A DNA stretch of 64,000 bases, from contig NZ_FMZU01000015.1 of assembly GCF_900101545.1 (NCBI RefSeq), positions 124,001-188,000 of the forward strand, read 5' to 3'. The notes under the pieces are model-generated. The model made no database searches and was not told where the DNA came from. It worked only from the letters and a program-made list of their open reading frames with translations. Shown here piece by piece: positions 36,414 through 45,685 of this stretch (the first letter of the stretch is position 1; each line of letters starts with the position of its first letter). Origin of the DNA: Variovorax sp. CF079 (GTDB lineage: Bacteria > Pseudomonadota > Gammaproteobacteria > Burkholderiales > Burkholderiaceae_C). The translations under genes were made by a program, and so were the position numbers.

Positions 36414-37820
36414 GTGAGCACCCGCCTGTACGACCTGTCCGCACAGGAACTCGCCACCGCCTACCGCGACGCCAGCCTCTCGCCGGTCGAAGTCACGCAA
36501 GCCGTGCTCGATCACATCGCGCGCTGGGAGCCCCATCTGCAGGCCACCTGGCTGCTGCGCCCCGAAGCCGCGCTCGAACAGGCGCGCGCTTCGGAAGAGC
36601 GCTGGCGGCGCGGCGAGCCGCTCGGCCCGCTCGACGGCGTACCGACGACGATCAAGGAGAACATCGCGACGCGCGGCGATCCGATGCCGGCCGGCACGGC
36701 TGCCGTCGAACTGCGTCCCGCCGCGGCCGATGCGCCGCCGGCCGCTCGCCTCAAGGAAGCCGGCGTGGTGATCGTGAGCAAGACCACCATGCCCGACTAT
36801 GGGATGCTGTCCTCCGGCCTCTCGAGCTTCCACACGCTGGCACGCAACCCCTGGGACCTGCGCAAGACCCCGGGCGGATCGAGCGCCGGCGCAGGTGCCG
36901 CAGCGGCCGCAGGCTACGGCCCGCTGCACATCGGCACCGACATCGGCGGCTCGCTCAGGCTGCCGGCCGGCTGGTGCGGCATCTTCACGCTCAAGCCCAG
37001 CCTGGGCCGGATCCCGATCGATCCGCCCTACATGGGCCGTGCGGCCGGCCCGATGACGCGCAGCGTTGCCGATGCCGCACTGATGATGCAAGCCCTGGCC
37101 CGGCCCGACGTGCGCGACAGCATGAGCCTGCCGGCGCAGGACATCGCGTGGTCCGAGTTCGATGTCGCTGCGGATCACCTGCGCGGCCTGCGCATCGGCC
37201 TTTTGCTCGATGCCGGCTGCGGCCTCGCGGTCGAGCCCGAGATCCGCGCGGCGGTCGAGCATGCGGCGCGCCTCTTCGAGCAGGCCGGCGCCATCGTCGA
37301 GCCGATGCAGCCCTTCATGTCGCAGGCCATGCTCGACGGCATGGACCACCTGTGGCGCATGCGCTCGCTGGTGGACATGAACGCGCTCCCGCCCGCGCAG
37401 CGCACGAAGGTCCTGCCCTACATCCGCGAATGGGCCGAGAGCGCAGCGGCCTTCAGCGGCGAACACGTGTTCCGTGCCTTCAGCCAGTTCCATGCGACGC
37501 GCGTCGCGGCGGTGGCGGCCTGCGCAAGCTTCGACTACGTGATCTCGCCCACCGCGCCGAACTCCCCGGCAGCCGCCGAACTGCCCTCGCCCACCAACGA
37601 CCCGCTGCGGCCGCTCGAGCACATCGGCTTCACCGTGCCTTTCAACATGTCGGAGCAGCCGGCCGCGTCGATCAATTGCGGCTACACCAGCGAAGGCTTG
37701 CCGATCGGGTTGCAGATCGCGGGGCAGCGCTTCGACGATCTCGGCGTACTCAAGATCTCGCGTGCCTTCGAACTGATCCGCGAGCCGCAGCGGCCCTGGC
37801 CGGAACCGCCCGGCGCCTGA
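36414..37820 (+). CDS. Amidase signature family protein
   Basis: The 468-residue protein has the Ser-cisSer-Lys triad surroundings: Lys in PTTIKENIATRGDP (about 79-92), the Ser-rich GGSSAGAGAAAAAGYG (about 156-171) and GTDIGGSLRLPAGWCG with the nucleophile. It hydrolyses an amide bond; substrate unknown. Start is GTG 36414 with GGAGG 8 bases before. It follows the ABC transporter set and is probably co-transcribed, suggesting uptake and cleavage of the same compound. Confidence 0.92.
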   Translation: MSTRLYDLSAQELATAYRDASLSPVEVTQAVLDHIARWEPHLQATWLLRPEAALEQARASEERWRRGEPLGPLDGVPTTIKENIATRGDPMPAGTAAVELRPAAADAPPAARLKEAGVVIVSKTTMPDYGMLSSGLSSFHTLARNPWDLRKTPGGSSAGAGAAAAAGYGPLHIGTDIGGSLRLPAGWCGIFTLKPSLGRIPIDPPYMGRAAGPMTRSVADAALMMQALARPDVRDSMSLPAQDIAWSEFDVAADHLRGLRIGLLLDAGCGLAVEPEIRAAVEHAARLFEQAGAIVEPMQPFMSQAMLDGMDHLWRMRSLVDMNALPPAQRTKVLPYIREWAESAAAFSGEHVFRAFSQFHATRVAAVAACASFDYVISPTAPNSPAAAELPSPTNDPLRPLEHIGFTVPFNMSEQPAASINCGYTSEGLPIGLQIAGQRFDDLGVLKISRAFELIREPQRPWPEPPGA

Positions 37821-37843
37821 GCTTGGCGCTGCCGGCCCGCACC

Positions 37844-38710
37844 TCAGCCGAGGTGCGAAGCCAGCAGTTCACGCGCACGCGCGACGAAATCGGATTCGCC
37901 GCGCCGGGCCGGCAGGAAATGGAAGGCCACCCGCGGCAGCGCCGGCAGGCCATGCGGTGGCGGCAGGCGCGCCACGCCCTCGCACAGCGCCGATTCGTTG
38001 AGGCAGGCCACGCCCAATCCGGCCGCCAGTGCCGACTGCAGGCCGGCCACGCCCGAAGCCACGTGGGCCACCGCATAGGGCACGCGCCGCTTCTGCAGCA
38101 GTTGCACCGTGAACTGGTGCAGCGAGCAGGTGTCGGGCAAGACCAGCAGGCGCAGCGGCTCGCCGCGTGCGATGCGCAGGCCGGCCGCGCCCATCCACGC
38201 CAGCGACTCGCGGCACAGCACCGGCGCATCCGACCTGGCCGCGGCGCCCGGCGTGCCGGTGATGCGCATCGACAGGCCGACGTCGAAGTCGCCCTTCGCA
38301 TACCCGGCCTCGATCGCGCCGCTCTTGAGGATGCTCACGTGCAAACGCACCTGCGGATAGCTCTCGCCGAGGCGGCTCAACAGCCGGGTCAGATCGCCCG
38401 GCCTGAAATAGTCGGTGACCGCAAGCCGCAGTTCGCCCTGCAGCGTCTCGCCGCGCATGTCCCTGAAGGCTTCGTCGGAGAGTGCCAGAAGCCGATGCGC
38501 ATGCGCCAGCAAACGGATGCCCGCTGCCGTGGGCACCACGCCGGCCTTGCTGCGCGTCAGCAGCGACTGGCCGGCGCGCTCCTCGAGCTTGCGCATCTGC
38601 TCGCTGACGGCGGACTGCGAGAGAAAGACCTGCGGCGCCGCTGCCGTGAGGCTGCCCGCTTCGGTGACGGCGACGAAGGTTCTCAGCTGCTCGAGGTCGA
38701 AGGTCTGCAT
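37844..38710 (-). CDS. LysR family transcriptional regulator
   Basis: The 288-residue protein has the LysR HTH at residues 5-65: LEQLRTFVAVTEAGSLTAAA, then LSQSAVSEQMRKLEERAG and LLTRSKAGVVPTAAG. The C-terminal co-inducer domain resembles regulators of the nodD/IlvY-type fold. It is divergent from the tautomerase gene, its most likely target, with 108 bases between. It converges on the amidase. Confidence 0.93.
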   Translation of the reverse strand: MQTFDLEQLRTFVAVTEAGSLTAAAPQVFLSQSAVSEQMRKLEERAGQSLLTRSKAGVVPTAAGIRLLAHAHRLLALSDEAFRDMRGETLQGELRLAVTDYFRPGDLTRLLSRLGESYPQVRLHVSILKSGAIEAGYAKGDFDVGLSMRITGTPGAAARSDAPVLCRESLAWMGAAGLRIARGEPLRLLVLPDTCSLHQFTVQLLQKRRVPYAVAHVASGVAGLQSALAAGLGVACLNESALCEGVARLPPPHGLPALPRVAFHFLPARRGESDFVARARELLASHLG

Positions 38711-38733
38711 TGGCTCTATCCATTCGTAAAACA

Positions 38734-38773
38734 GATGACAAGCATCATATCTTCCCGCTTTTCCGATGTCATC
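38734..38773. promoter_or_regulatory. Possible LysR operator in the LysR-tautomerase divergent region
   Basis: GATGAC (38734-38739) and GTCATC (38768-38773) form an inverted pair within an AT-richer 108-base divergent region. The spacing is longer than the usual T-N11-A box, so this is only a candidate site. Confidence 0.3.
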
Positions 38774-38818
38774 GATCTTTCCACAATGGCAGCACCAACC
38801 ACTGAAAAGGAAAGAACC

Positions 38819-39217
38819 ATGCCTCACATCGTCATTCATCTCTCCGGCCAGCCCGACGCCCAGCTCACCCGCCGCACCGTCGACACGGTGACCGAACTGA
38901 CCCAGACCGTGCTCGGCAAGAAGCTGCCGGTGATCGCCGTCGCGGTGCAGTACATCGCAGATGACGCCTGGTTCGTAGGCGGCCGATCGCTGGCCGAGCT
39001 CGGCAAGTCGGCCTTCCACCTGGACATCAGCATCACGGACGAGACCAACACCAAGGCGGAGAAGGCCCGCTATTTGCGCGAGATCCACGCCGCGATGGCG
39101 GCGCTGCGCAAGAACCTGCACGAGGTGTCGTATGTGCACCTGATCGACGCGCGCGCCGCGGCCTACGGCTACGGTGGCCTCACACAGGAGTACAGGCACC
39201 AGCAGGCCGGGGTGTGA
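38819..39217 (+). CDS. 4-oxalocrotonate tautomerase family protein
   Basis: The 132-residue protein starts MPHIVIHLSG; Pro2 becomes the catalytic N-terminal proline after Met removal. LGKKLPVIAVAVQYI is typical of the fold. It is twice the length of classical 62-residue tautomerases and so may be a fused or extended form. AAAGGA precedes the ATG. Substrate unknown. It faces the LysR gene. Confidence 0.88.
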   Translation: MPHIVIHLSGQPDAQLTRRTVDTVTELTQTVLGKKLPVIAVAVQYIADDAWFVGGRSLAELGKSAFHLDISITDETNTKAEKARYLREIHAAMAALRKNLHEVSYVHLIDARAAAYGYGGLTQEYRHQQAGV

Positions 39218-39220
39218 GAA

Positions 39221-39294
39221 GCCCCCCGGCTTGCCACTCCGTGTGCTTCGCCCCCCCGAGGGGGAGGCGCGGCCCGCCTTGGGGCGGCCCGGCG
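39221..39294 (+). repeat. Dispersed GC-rich palindromic repeat, copy B
   Basis: It contains GTGTGCTTCG, CCCCCCCGAGGGGG and CCCGCCTTGGGGCGGCCCGG in the family order. It begins 4 bases past the tautomerase stop and ends 26 bases before the next gene, filling the whole gap. Confidence 0.75.
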
Positions 39295-39319
39295 GCGCCC
39301 GCGCGGCAAAATAGGCTTC

Positions 39320-40678
39320 ATGCAAGACAGCCTCGGCAACCCGGTCAGCTTGACAGACGCCGCCAGCCTGCGCGCGGTCAACGACTTCGTCGAAGGCTTC
39401 ATTGCCTGCGAGGCGCGCGCAGTCGACGTGCTGGCCGCCGCGCAGGACGAGAGCCCGATCGTGCAGGCCTATTGCGCAACGCTGCACCTGTTTGCCGAAT
39501 CGCGGGACGCCGCCTCCAACGCGCGCCCCTTTCTCGAACGCGCGCGGGCCGGCGCAGCGCGCGCCAGCTCGCGCGAGCAGCGCTACATCGCGGCCGTCGC
39601 GGCGTGGGCGGATGGCGACATCGCGCGCGCGATCGCGCTGCACCAGGAGCAGGCGCGCGAACATCCGCGCGACCTGGCCTCGCTCAAGCTCGGCCAGTAC
39701 CACTGCTTCAACACCGGCGACTGCCCCGGCATGCTGCGGCTCGCGCTGGCGGCGCTCCCCGCGGCCGCCGATGTGCCCTATCTGCACGGCATGGCTGCCT
39801 TCGGCTACGAGCAGTGCCACCTGATGCGCGAGGCCGAAGCCAGCGCGCGCCGCGCGATCGCGATGGAACGCAAGGAGCCCTGGGCGCACCATGCGCTCGG
39901 CCACGTCATGCTGACCGAGGGCCGGCTCGCCGAGGGCCTGGCCTTCATGCAGGAGGTGAGCGGCACCTGGGTCGAGCTCAACTCCTTCATGGTCACGCAC
40001 AACTGGTGGCACGTGGCGCTGTTCCTGATCGACCTGGGCAGGGACGACGAGGCACTCGCCGTCTACGACCGGGAGGTGTGGGGTGTGGTCAAGGACTATT
40101 CGCAGGACCAGATCGGCGCGGTATCGCTGCTCGCGCGCTTCGAGCTCGCGGGCATCGATGTGGGCGAACGCTGGCAGGACCTGGCCGCCTACCTCGCGCA
40201 GCGGCTCAACGACCACGTGCTGCCCTTCCTCGATCTGCAGTACCTCTACGGCCTGGCTCGCGCCGGACGGCCCGAGGCCGAGGCCTTGCTGCGCAACATC
40301 GAGGCCTACGCACCGCGTGCGCCGGCCTCGACGCGTGCCGCCTGGCAGCGCGTCTGCGTGCCCGCGGCGCATGGACTTCTTGCCCATGCGCGTGGCGACT
40401 TCGGGGCAACGATCGAATCGATGGGGCAGGCGCTCCCGCGCCTGATGGAGATTGGCGGCAGCCATGCGCAGCGCGACCTGTTCGAGCAGGTCTTCCTCGA
40501 CGCGCTGATCCGCAGCGGCATCGAGGCCGCGATGGCCGGTGCCCAAGGCATCCTGCAGCAGCAGGTCAACGGGCAGCCGGAATCGCTGCGCCTGCGCCGG
40601 CAGGCCGATGCGGTCTACACCGCGCTGGGCTTGCGGGCGGCGGGCAGGTGGGCGCCGGCGGCGAAAGATCCCGCCTGA
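39320..40678 (+). CDS. Tetratricopeptide repeat protein, TTC38-like
   Basis: The 452-residue protein has no signal peptide. Repeated helix pairs carry TPR spacing, for example EKACARRAIAM-like EAEASARRAIAMERKEPWAH (about 172-191), LGHVMLTEGRLAEGLAF and FMVTHNWWHVALFLIDLGRD. The HNWWH stretch and the overall layout resemble the TTC38 family found in eukaryotes and bacteria, whose function is not defined. It is a single gene between two GC-rich intergenic gaps. Confidence 0.75.
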   Translation: MQDSLGNPVSLTDAASLRAVNDFVEGFIACEARAVDVLAAAQDESPIVQAYCATLHLFAESRDAASNARPFLERARAGAARASSREQRYIAAVAAWADGDIARAIALHQEQAREHPRDLASLKLGQYHCFNTGDCPGMLRLALAALPAAADVPYLHGMAAFGYEQCHLMREAEASARRAIAMERKEPWAHHALGHVMLTEGRLAEGLAFMQEVSGTWVELNSFMVTHNWWHVALFLIDLGRDDEALAVYDREVWGVVKDYSQDQIGAVSLLARFELAGIDVGERWQDLAAYLAQRLNDHVLPFLDLQYLYGLARAGRPEAEALLRNIEAYAPRAPASTRAAWQRVCVPAAHGLLAHARGDFGATIESMGQALPRLMEIGGSHAQRDLFEQVFLDALIRSGIEAAMAGAQGILQQQVNGQPESLRLRRQADAVYTALGLRAAGRWAPAAKDPA

Positions 40679-40705
40679 GCGCTATCCGCACGCGGGGTCA
40701 CCCCG

Positions 40706-41071
40706 TCAGTGCGCGGTCCGGTCGTGCCACCAGCGGCTGTAGTCCTTGTCGGTCAGGAGCGTCCACAACGCCAGCACCAGGACCACGAGGCCGGTAATGA
40801 CCGCCGTGAGCATGGCGTCGCCATGGGCGTTGAAGCCGAGCACCCAGGGGGACGCCATCAGCCAGAGCCCCAGTGCCGCTTCGACCCACTCTTCCCAGGC
40901 CTGGGGGAGCAGCATGGCGCCGAAGGCCGCGGCGATGAGCGCCACGCCGACGATCACTGCGTTCGGCATGGCAGCAGCCTCGCCGGTGTAGCCCAGGATC
41001 CAGGGCGAAAGAGCCAACCAGACACCCAGCGCACCGTTGACCGGGTCTTGCCAATGCTTGAGTTGCATCAT
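40706..41071 (-). CDS. SPW repeat membrane protein
   Basis: The 121-residue protein contains two copies of the SPW motif, WLALSPWILGY (about 19-29) and WLMASPWVLGF (about 72-82), each at the start of a membrane hairpin, giving four spans. The function of SPW proteins is unknown. The start MMQLKHWQDPVNG at 41071 is the usual N-terminus. It is divergent from the penicillin-binding protein gene, 112 bases away. Confidence 0.88.
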   Translation of the reverse strand: MMQLKHWQDPVNGALGVWLALSPWILGYTGEAAAMPNAVIVGVALIAAAFGAMLLPQAWEEWVEAALGLWLMASPWVLGFNAHGDAMLTAVITGLVVLVLALWTLLTDKDYSRWWHDRTAH

Positions 41072-41183
41072 GGTCTGTACCTCCAGCCGGCAATAAGGCG
41101 CCGGCATCCGTTGGAGCCGCGCTTGGCAGCCGAGTTTCCGGCCTAGGGAGCTATGCCAAATAGCGCCGAAAGGAGCATCATTC

Positions 41184-44100
41184 ATGCTGACGAACCCACG
41201 GTACGGGCTCATTGCGAGGCAGAGCGTGGCAAGGTTCAGAACGGTCTTCTGGCTCGGCGCGGCGCTCGCCGGGGTGGCTGCGCTCGTCGCATTCGCCGTG
41301 GACGAGCTCAAGACCTCGCGGCTGCAATCGGCGCTGTGGCACGACTATGCCCGCGACGCGCGCTTCAGCGTCGATGCCGGCGCCAGCGCCGCCATCCGTT
41401 TTCCCCATAGCGGACCCTACGACGAGCGCTTGGGCTACCGCCAGCTGCCCAACTACATCGAGCGCCTGCAGGCCCAGGGCTATGTGCTGACCCGCCAGGC
41501 ACGCATGTCGCCGCGGCTGATCGAGCTGCACGAACGCGGGCTTTTCGGGCCTTACCGCGAGAAGAACCAGGCCGGCCTGACGGTGAGCGACTGCCGCGCC
41601 CAGACGCTGCTGCGCACGCGCGTGCCGCAGCGCGTGTACGAACGCTTCGAGGAGGTGCCGCCGCTCCTGGTCAATGCCCTGCTCTTCGTCGAGGATCGCC
41701 ATCTGCTGGATGCCCAGCCGCCGCAGCGCAACCCCGCGATCGATCCGGAGCGCTTCGCGAAAGCCGCGCTCGAACAGATGCACCGGGCGCTCGACGTCAC
41801 GCGCCCGGCCTCCGGCGGCAGCACGCTGGCCACGCAGATCGAGAAGTACCGCCATTCGCCTGGGGGTCGCACGGCCTCGGTCGGCGACAAGCTGCGCCAG
41901 ATGGCATCGGCCTCGCTGCGTGCCTACCAGGACGGCGACGACACGCTGGCACGGCGCCGCCAGATCGTCGTCGACTACCTCGACACCGTGCCCCTGGCGG
42001 CACGCCCGGGATTCGGCGAAGTGCATGGCCTGGGCGATGGCCTGTGGACCTGGTACGGGCGCGAGTTCGGCGAAGTCAATCGTCTGCTGGCCGACACCGG
42101 CGGAGAGACGGCGCCCTCGGACGAGGCGCTGCGCCGCCAGGCCGTGGCGTTCAAGCAGGCGCTGTCGCTGATGATCGCGCAGCGTCGTCCCTCGCAGCAT
42201 CTGCTCGGCAACGGCGAGGGCCTGACAGGGCTCACCGACAGCTACCTGCGGCTGATGGGCGATGCGGGCATCATCGCGCCCGCGCTGCGCGATGCCGCGC
42301 TGGCAGTCCCGCTGCAGCAGCAGGCCGAGTTGCCGGCGGCGCCGCGCCCGGACTTCGTGCAACGCAAGGCGGTGAACGCGTTGCGCACCCATGTGTCCAC
42401 GCTGCTGGATGTGCCGCGTGCCTACGACCTCGAACGCCTCGACCTCGAAGCGGAAACCAGCCTCGACAACGAGGCCCAGGCGCTTGCCATCCACGCGCTG
42501 ACCAGGCTGCGCACGCCCGCCGCGGCGAAGTCGGCAGGGCTCATCGGCGATCACCGGCTGGATCCGGGCGCGAATCTCAGCCCGCTGATCTACAGCTTCA
42601 CGCTGTATGAGCGCGGCGCGCACGCGAACCTGCTGCGCGTTCAGGCCGACAACATCGACCAGCCCTTCGATGTGAACCAGGGCGCCCGGCTGGATCTCGG
42701 CTCGACGGCCAAGCTGCGCACGCTGGTCAGCTACCTCGAACTGGTCGCCGAGCTGCACGAACGCTGGGTCGGGCTCGACGCGCCCGCGCTCTCCGCGCTG
42801 AAGCCCAGCGATCGCGATCCGCTCGGCACGTGGGCACGGCAGTACCTTCTGCGCGCCAAGGACCGCAGCCTTGCACCGATGCTGGAGGCTGCAATGCAGC
42901 GCCGCTACTCGGCGAGCGAAGGCGAGGCCTTCTTCACCGGCGGCGGCCTGCATCGCTTCGAGAACTTCGATCGCACGCACGCCGCCGCTTCGATGACCGT
43001 GCAGGAAGCTTTCAATCATTCGGTCAACCTGGTATTCATCCGGTTGATGCGCGACATCGTGTACCACCGGATGTTCGGCGAAGCCACCGACGGCCAGCGC
43101 CTGCTGCAGGATCCGGCCGACCCGCGCCGCCGCGAGATGCTTGCGCGCTTCGCCGACAACGAGGGCTCGGCCTACCTCGCGCGCTTTCATCGCAAGTACA
43201 AGGGCAAGTCGGCGGCCGAGGCCGAAGCGCTGCTGCTGCGCGGCGTGCGGCCATCGGCGCCGCGCCTCGCGAGCGTGCTGTTCACGATCGAACCCGAAGC
43301 CGGCGATGCGCAGCTCGACGAACTGCTCGCGCGCAAGCTCGGCCGCGGTGCCGGCTCGCCGCGCGCACTGCGTGCGCTGCGCAACACCTATGCCGGTTTG
43401 TCGCTCGCCGACCGCGGCTACGTGGCCCGCGTGCATCCGCTCGAGCTCTGGCTGGTCGGCTTCCTGCGGCAGCAGCCGCACGCGACGCTGGCCCAGGCGT
43501 TGGACGCCAGCGCGCGCGAGCGCCAGGAGGTCTATGCCTGGCTCTTCAAGACGCGCCACAAGAGCGCGCAGGACCGGCGCATCCGCGAGCTGCTCGAGCG
43601 CGACGCCTTCGCGCAGGTCCATCGCTCATGGCAGCGCCTGGGCTACCCCTTCGCGTCGTTGACGCCCTCGTACGCGAGCGCGATCGGCGCATCGGGCGAC
43701 CGGCCCGCGGCGCTGGCGGAACTGATGGGCATCCTGGTCAACGACGGCGCACGGCGGCCGGTGCAGCGCGTTGGCGCACTGCACTTCGCACGCGACACGC
43801 CCTACGAGAGCCGGCTCGAACAGCGTGGCCCGGCCGCCCTGCAGGTGCTGCCGCCCGAGGTGGCCGCGACGGCGCGGCGGGCGCTGTTCTCGGTGGTGCG
43901 CGAAGGCACGGCACGGCGCCTGAAGGGTGCGCTCGTGGGCGCAGACGGCCGCGCGATCGAGATCGGCGGCAAGACCGGCACCGGCGACCATCGCTACGAA
44001 CTCAGGGGGCGCGGCGGCCAGGTGATCGCCGAGCGCAAGATCGGCCGCTCGGCCACCTTCGTCTTCATGATCGGCGATCGCTACTACGGCACGATCCTGG

Positions 44101-44234
44101 CGTACGTGCGCGAGCCCCACGCCGCGCGCTACCGCTTCACGAGCGCGCTGCCGGTCCAGTTGCTGAAGTCGTTCGGGCCGCAGTTGCTGCCGGTGCTCCA
44201 GCGCAATGGGTGCGGCGACAACGGGCGCTCATGA
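41184..44234 (+). CDS. Class A penicillin-binding protein-like (transglycosylase/transpeptidase)
   Basis: The 1016-residue protein has one N-terminal membrane span (about 22-42). A GT51 domain carries LFVEDRHLLD with the catalytic Glu (about 168-177) and GGSTLATQIEKYRHS. The transpeptidase part has a STAK motif in LDLGSTAKLRTLVSYL, NHSVNL as the SxN motif, and GGKTGTGDH. All three transpeptidase boxes remain, but the glycosyltransferase motifs are off the usual EDRRFYxH pattern and the protein is longer than PBP1a. AAGGAG precedes ATG 41184. It probably polymerises peptidoglycan in a special condition rather than as the housekeeping enzyme. Confidence 0.85.
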   Translation: MLTNPRYGLIARQSVARFRTVFWLGAALAGVAALVAFAVDELKTSRLQSALWHDYARDARFSVDAGASAAIRFPHSGPYDERLGYRQLPNYIERLQAQGYVLTRQARMSPRLIELHERGLFGPYREKNQAGLTVSDCRAQTLLRTRVPQRVYERFEEVPPLLVNALLFVEDRHLLDAQPPQRNPAIDPERFAKAALEQMHRALDVTRPASGGSTLATQIEKYRHSPGGRTASVGDKLRQMASASLRAYQDGDDTLARRRQIVVDYLDTVPLAARPGFGEVHGLGDGLWTWYGREFGEVNRLLADTGGETAPSDEALRRQAVAFKQALSLMIAQRRPSQHLLGNGEGLTGLTDSYLRLMGDAGIIAPALRDAALAVPLQQQAELPAAPRPDFVQRKAVNALRTHVSTLLDVPRAYDLERLDLEAETSLDNEAQALAIHALTRLRTPAAAKSAGLIGDHRLDPGANLSPLIYSFTLYERGAHANLLRVQADNIDQPFDVNQGARLDLGSTAKLRTLVSYLELVAELHERWVGLDAPALSALKPSDRDPLGTWARQYLLRAKDRSLAPMLEAAMQRRYSASEGEAFFTGGGLHRFENFDRTHAAASMTVQEAFNHSVNLVFIRLMRDIVYHRMFGEATDGQRLLQDPADPRRREMLARFADNEGSAYLARFHRKYKGKSAAEAEALLLRGVRPSAPRLASVLFTIEPEAGDAQLDELLARKLGRGAGSPRALRALRNTYAGLSLADRGYVARVHPLELWLVGFLRQQPHATLAQALDASARERQEVYAWLFKTRHKSAQDRRIRELLERDAFAQVHRSWQRLGYPFASLTPSYASAIGASGDRPAALAELMGILVNDGARRPVQRVGALHFARDTPYESRLEQRGPAALQVLPPEVAATARRALFSVVREGTARRLKGALVGADGRAIEIGGKTGTGDHRYELRGRGGQVIAERKIGRSATFVFMIGDRYYGTILAYVREPHAARYRFTSALPVQLLKSFGPQLLPVLQRNGCGDNGRS

Positions 44235-44900
44235 CTTCTTGAGATGGCGGCTCTGGTCGTAGGTGGGCTGCGGGGGCAGATCGGCCAGGTGTCGCGTGTC
44301 GGCCCAGTCGACGATCTCGATCTGTTCCGGCGCCGCGGCGTCGGCCATGCGGATGCGGTTGAAGCCCGCATTGGGAATCTCGCTCTGGCGCGGCCCGTTC
44401 AAGCCCAGCCCGCGCGCGGTGCGCCAGACCATGTCGAGCACGCCGCCGTGCGTCACCACCAGCACCTTCTGTCCCGCATGGGCGCCGGCGATGCGGCCCA
44501 GCGCCTCGATGATGCGCGCGTGGAACTGGCGCGCCGACTCGCCTTCTGGCATGGCATGGTCTTCGCGGAACTGGAGCCAGTCTTCCCAGGCGCGCGGATG
44601 CAGGCTCTGGATCTCGTCGGCGCGCATGCCTTCGACGATGCCGAAGTGCTGCTCGCGCAACGCGGCCGAGGTGAGGATCTCGAGTTCGAGCTGGCGCGCG
44701 GCCGGCGCCGCCGTCTGCTGCGCGCGCATCAGGTCGCTGCTGATCAGGTGCTGCACCGGCTCGCCTGCGAGCCGCAGCCCGAGCCGGCGTGCCTGCTCAT
44801 GGCCAAGGTCGTTGAGGGGGACGTCGATGTGGCCTTGAAAGCGGAGTTCGCGATTCCAGTCGGTTTCGCCGTGGCGGATCAGGATGATTTCGGTGAACAT
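44229..44900 (-). CDS. Histidine phosphatase family protein (phosphoglycerate mutase-like)
   Basis: The 223-residue protein starts MFTEIILIRHGETDWN; the RHG box holds the phospho-accepting His, and VLVVTHGGVLD holds the second His. The family covers cofactor-dependent mutases, alpha-ribazole phosphatase and broad phosphatases, so substrate is open. It overlaps the end of the penicillin-binding protein gene by 6 bases in convergent orientation. Confidence 0.9.
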   Translation of the reverse strand: MFTEIILIRHGETDWNRELRFQGHIDVPLNDLGHEQARRLGLRLAGEPVQHLISSDLMRAQQTAAPAARQLELEILTSAALREQHFGIVEGMRADEIQSLHPRAWEDWLQFREDHAMPEGESARQFHARIIEALGRIAGAHAGQKVLVVTHGGVLDMVWRTARGLGLNGPRQSEIPNAGFNRIRMADAAAPEQIEIVDWADTRHLADLPPQPTYDQSRHLKKS

Positions 44901-44971
44901 GGTCTGGCCTCTATTCTCCTCGCAGCAGATGTCAGCATGTAGGCAGCCGTTTCTTCGCGGAGAATCCACCG

Positions 44972-45685
44972 ATGTCCCGTCTTGTCCTGTTGCCCGGCCT
45001 CGCCTGCGACGAGCGCCTCTGGGAGGCGCAGCTGCCTGCCCTGCCCGCCACGCTCGACGTGCATGTGAGCGACGCTCACATGCGCCACGAGCGCATCGAA
45101 ACCATGGCCGAAGCCGTGCTGCGCGAGCATGCCGGCCCGCTGATCCTCTGCGGTGCCTCGATGGGCGGCATGATCGCGCTGGAGGCCGCGCGCCAGGCGC
45201 CCGAGCGCATCGCGGGGCTCGCGCTGCTCGGCACCAATGCGCGGCCGGAAACGCCGGACATGTACAAGCTGCGCGAATCGGCGATCGAGCTCTTCGAGCG
45301 TGGTGAGGCGCGCGACGTGATCGAATTCAACGCGGGCTTCGCCTTTCACCCGACGCAGGCCGGAGACAAGGCGCTGGTGCAGCGCTATGTCGAGCTCGTG
45401 CTCGATGCCGGCGCGCAGCAGTTGATTCGCCAGAACCGCGCGCTGATGCAGCGCCCCGATGCGCGCCCGCATCTGCCCTCCTTACGCTGCCCCGTGCTCG
45501 TGGTCTGCGGCGACAGCGATCGCTTGACGCCGCCCGAATGCTCGCGGGAAATCGCGCAGACCGTGCCGCTTGCCGAACTCGTGTGGGTGGAGGAATGCGG
45601 GCACATGCTGACCATGGAAAAGCCCGCCTTCGTCAACGCCGCGCTGATTCCGTGGCTCGAGCGCCTTCTGTTGGCAAGAGCCTAG
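44972..45685 (+). CDS. Alpha/beta hydrolase
   Basis: The 237-residue protein has the oxyanion segment LLPGLACDERLW, nucleophile elbow CGASMGGMIAL (Ser about 63), Asp in VVCGDSDRLTPP and His in ECGHMLTMEKP. The family is esterase/lactonase/haloperoxidase-like and the substrate is not known. It overlaps the pcp stop by 4 bases in convergent orientation. Confidence 0.88.
   Translation: MSRLVLLPGLACDERLWEAQLPALPATLDVHVSDAHMRHERIETMAEAVLREHAGPLILCGASMGGMIALEAARQAPERIAGLALLGTNARPETPDMYKLRESAIELFERGEARDVIEFNAGFAFHPTQAGDKALVQRYVELVLDAGAQQLIRQNRALMQRPDARPHLPSLRCPVLVVCGDSDRLTPPECSREIAQTVPLAELVWVEECGHMLTMEKPAFVNAALIPWLERLLLARA

Noticed and set aside
41178..43622. 814-codon open frame opposite the penicillin-binding protein
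   Set aside because: The plus frame has signal/membrane span and all transpeptidase motifs; antisense is Arg/Gln/Gly-rich noise.
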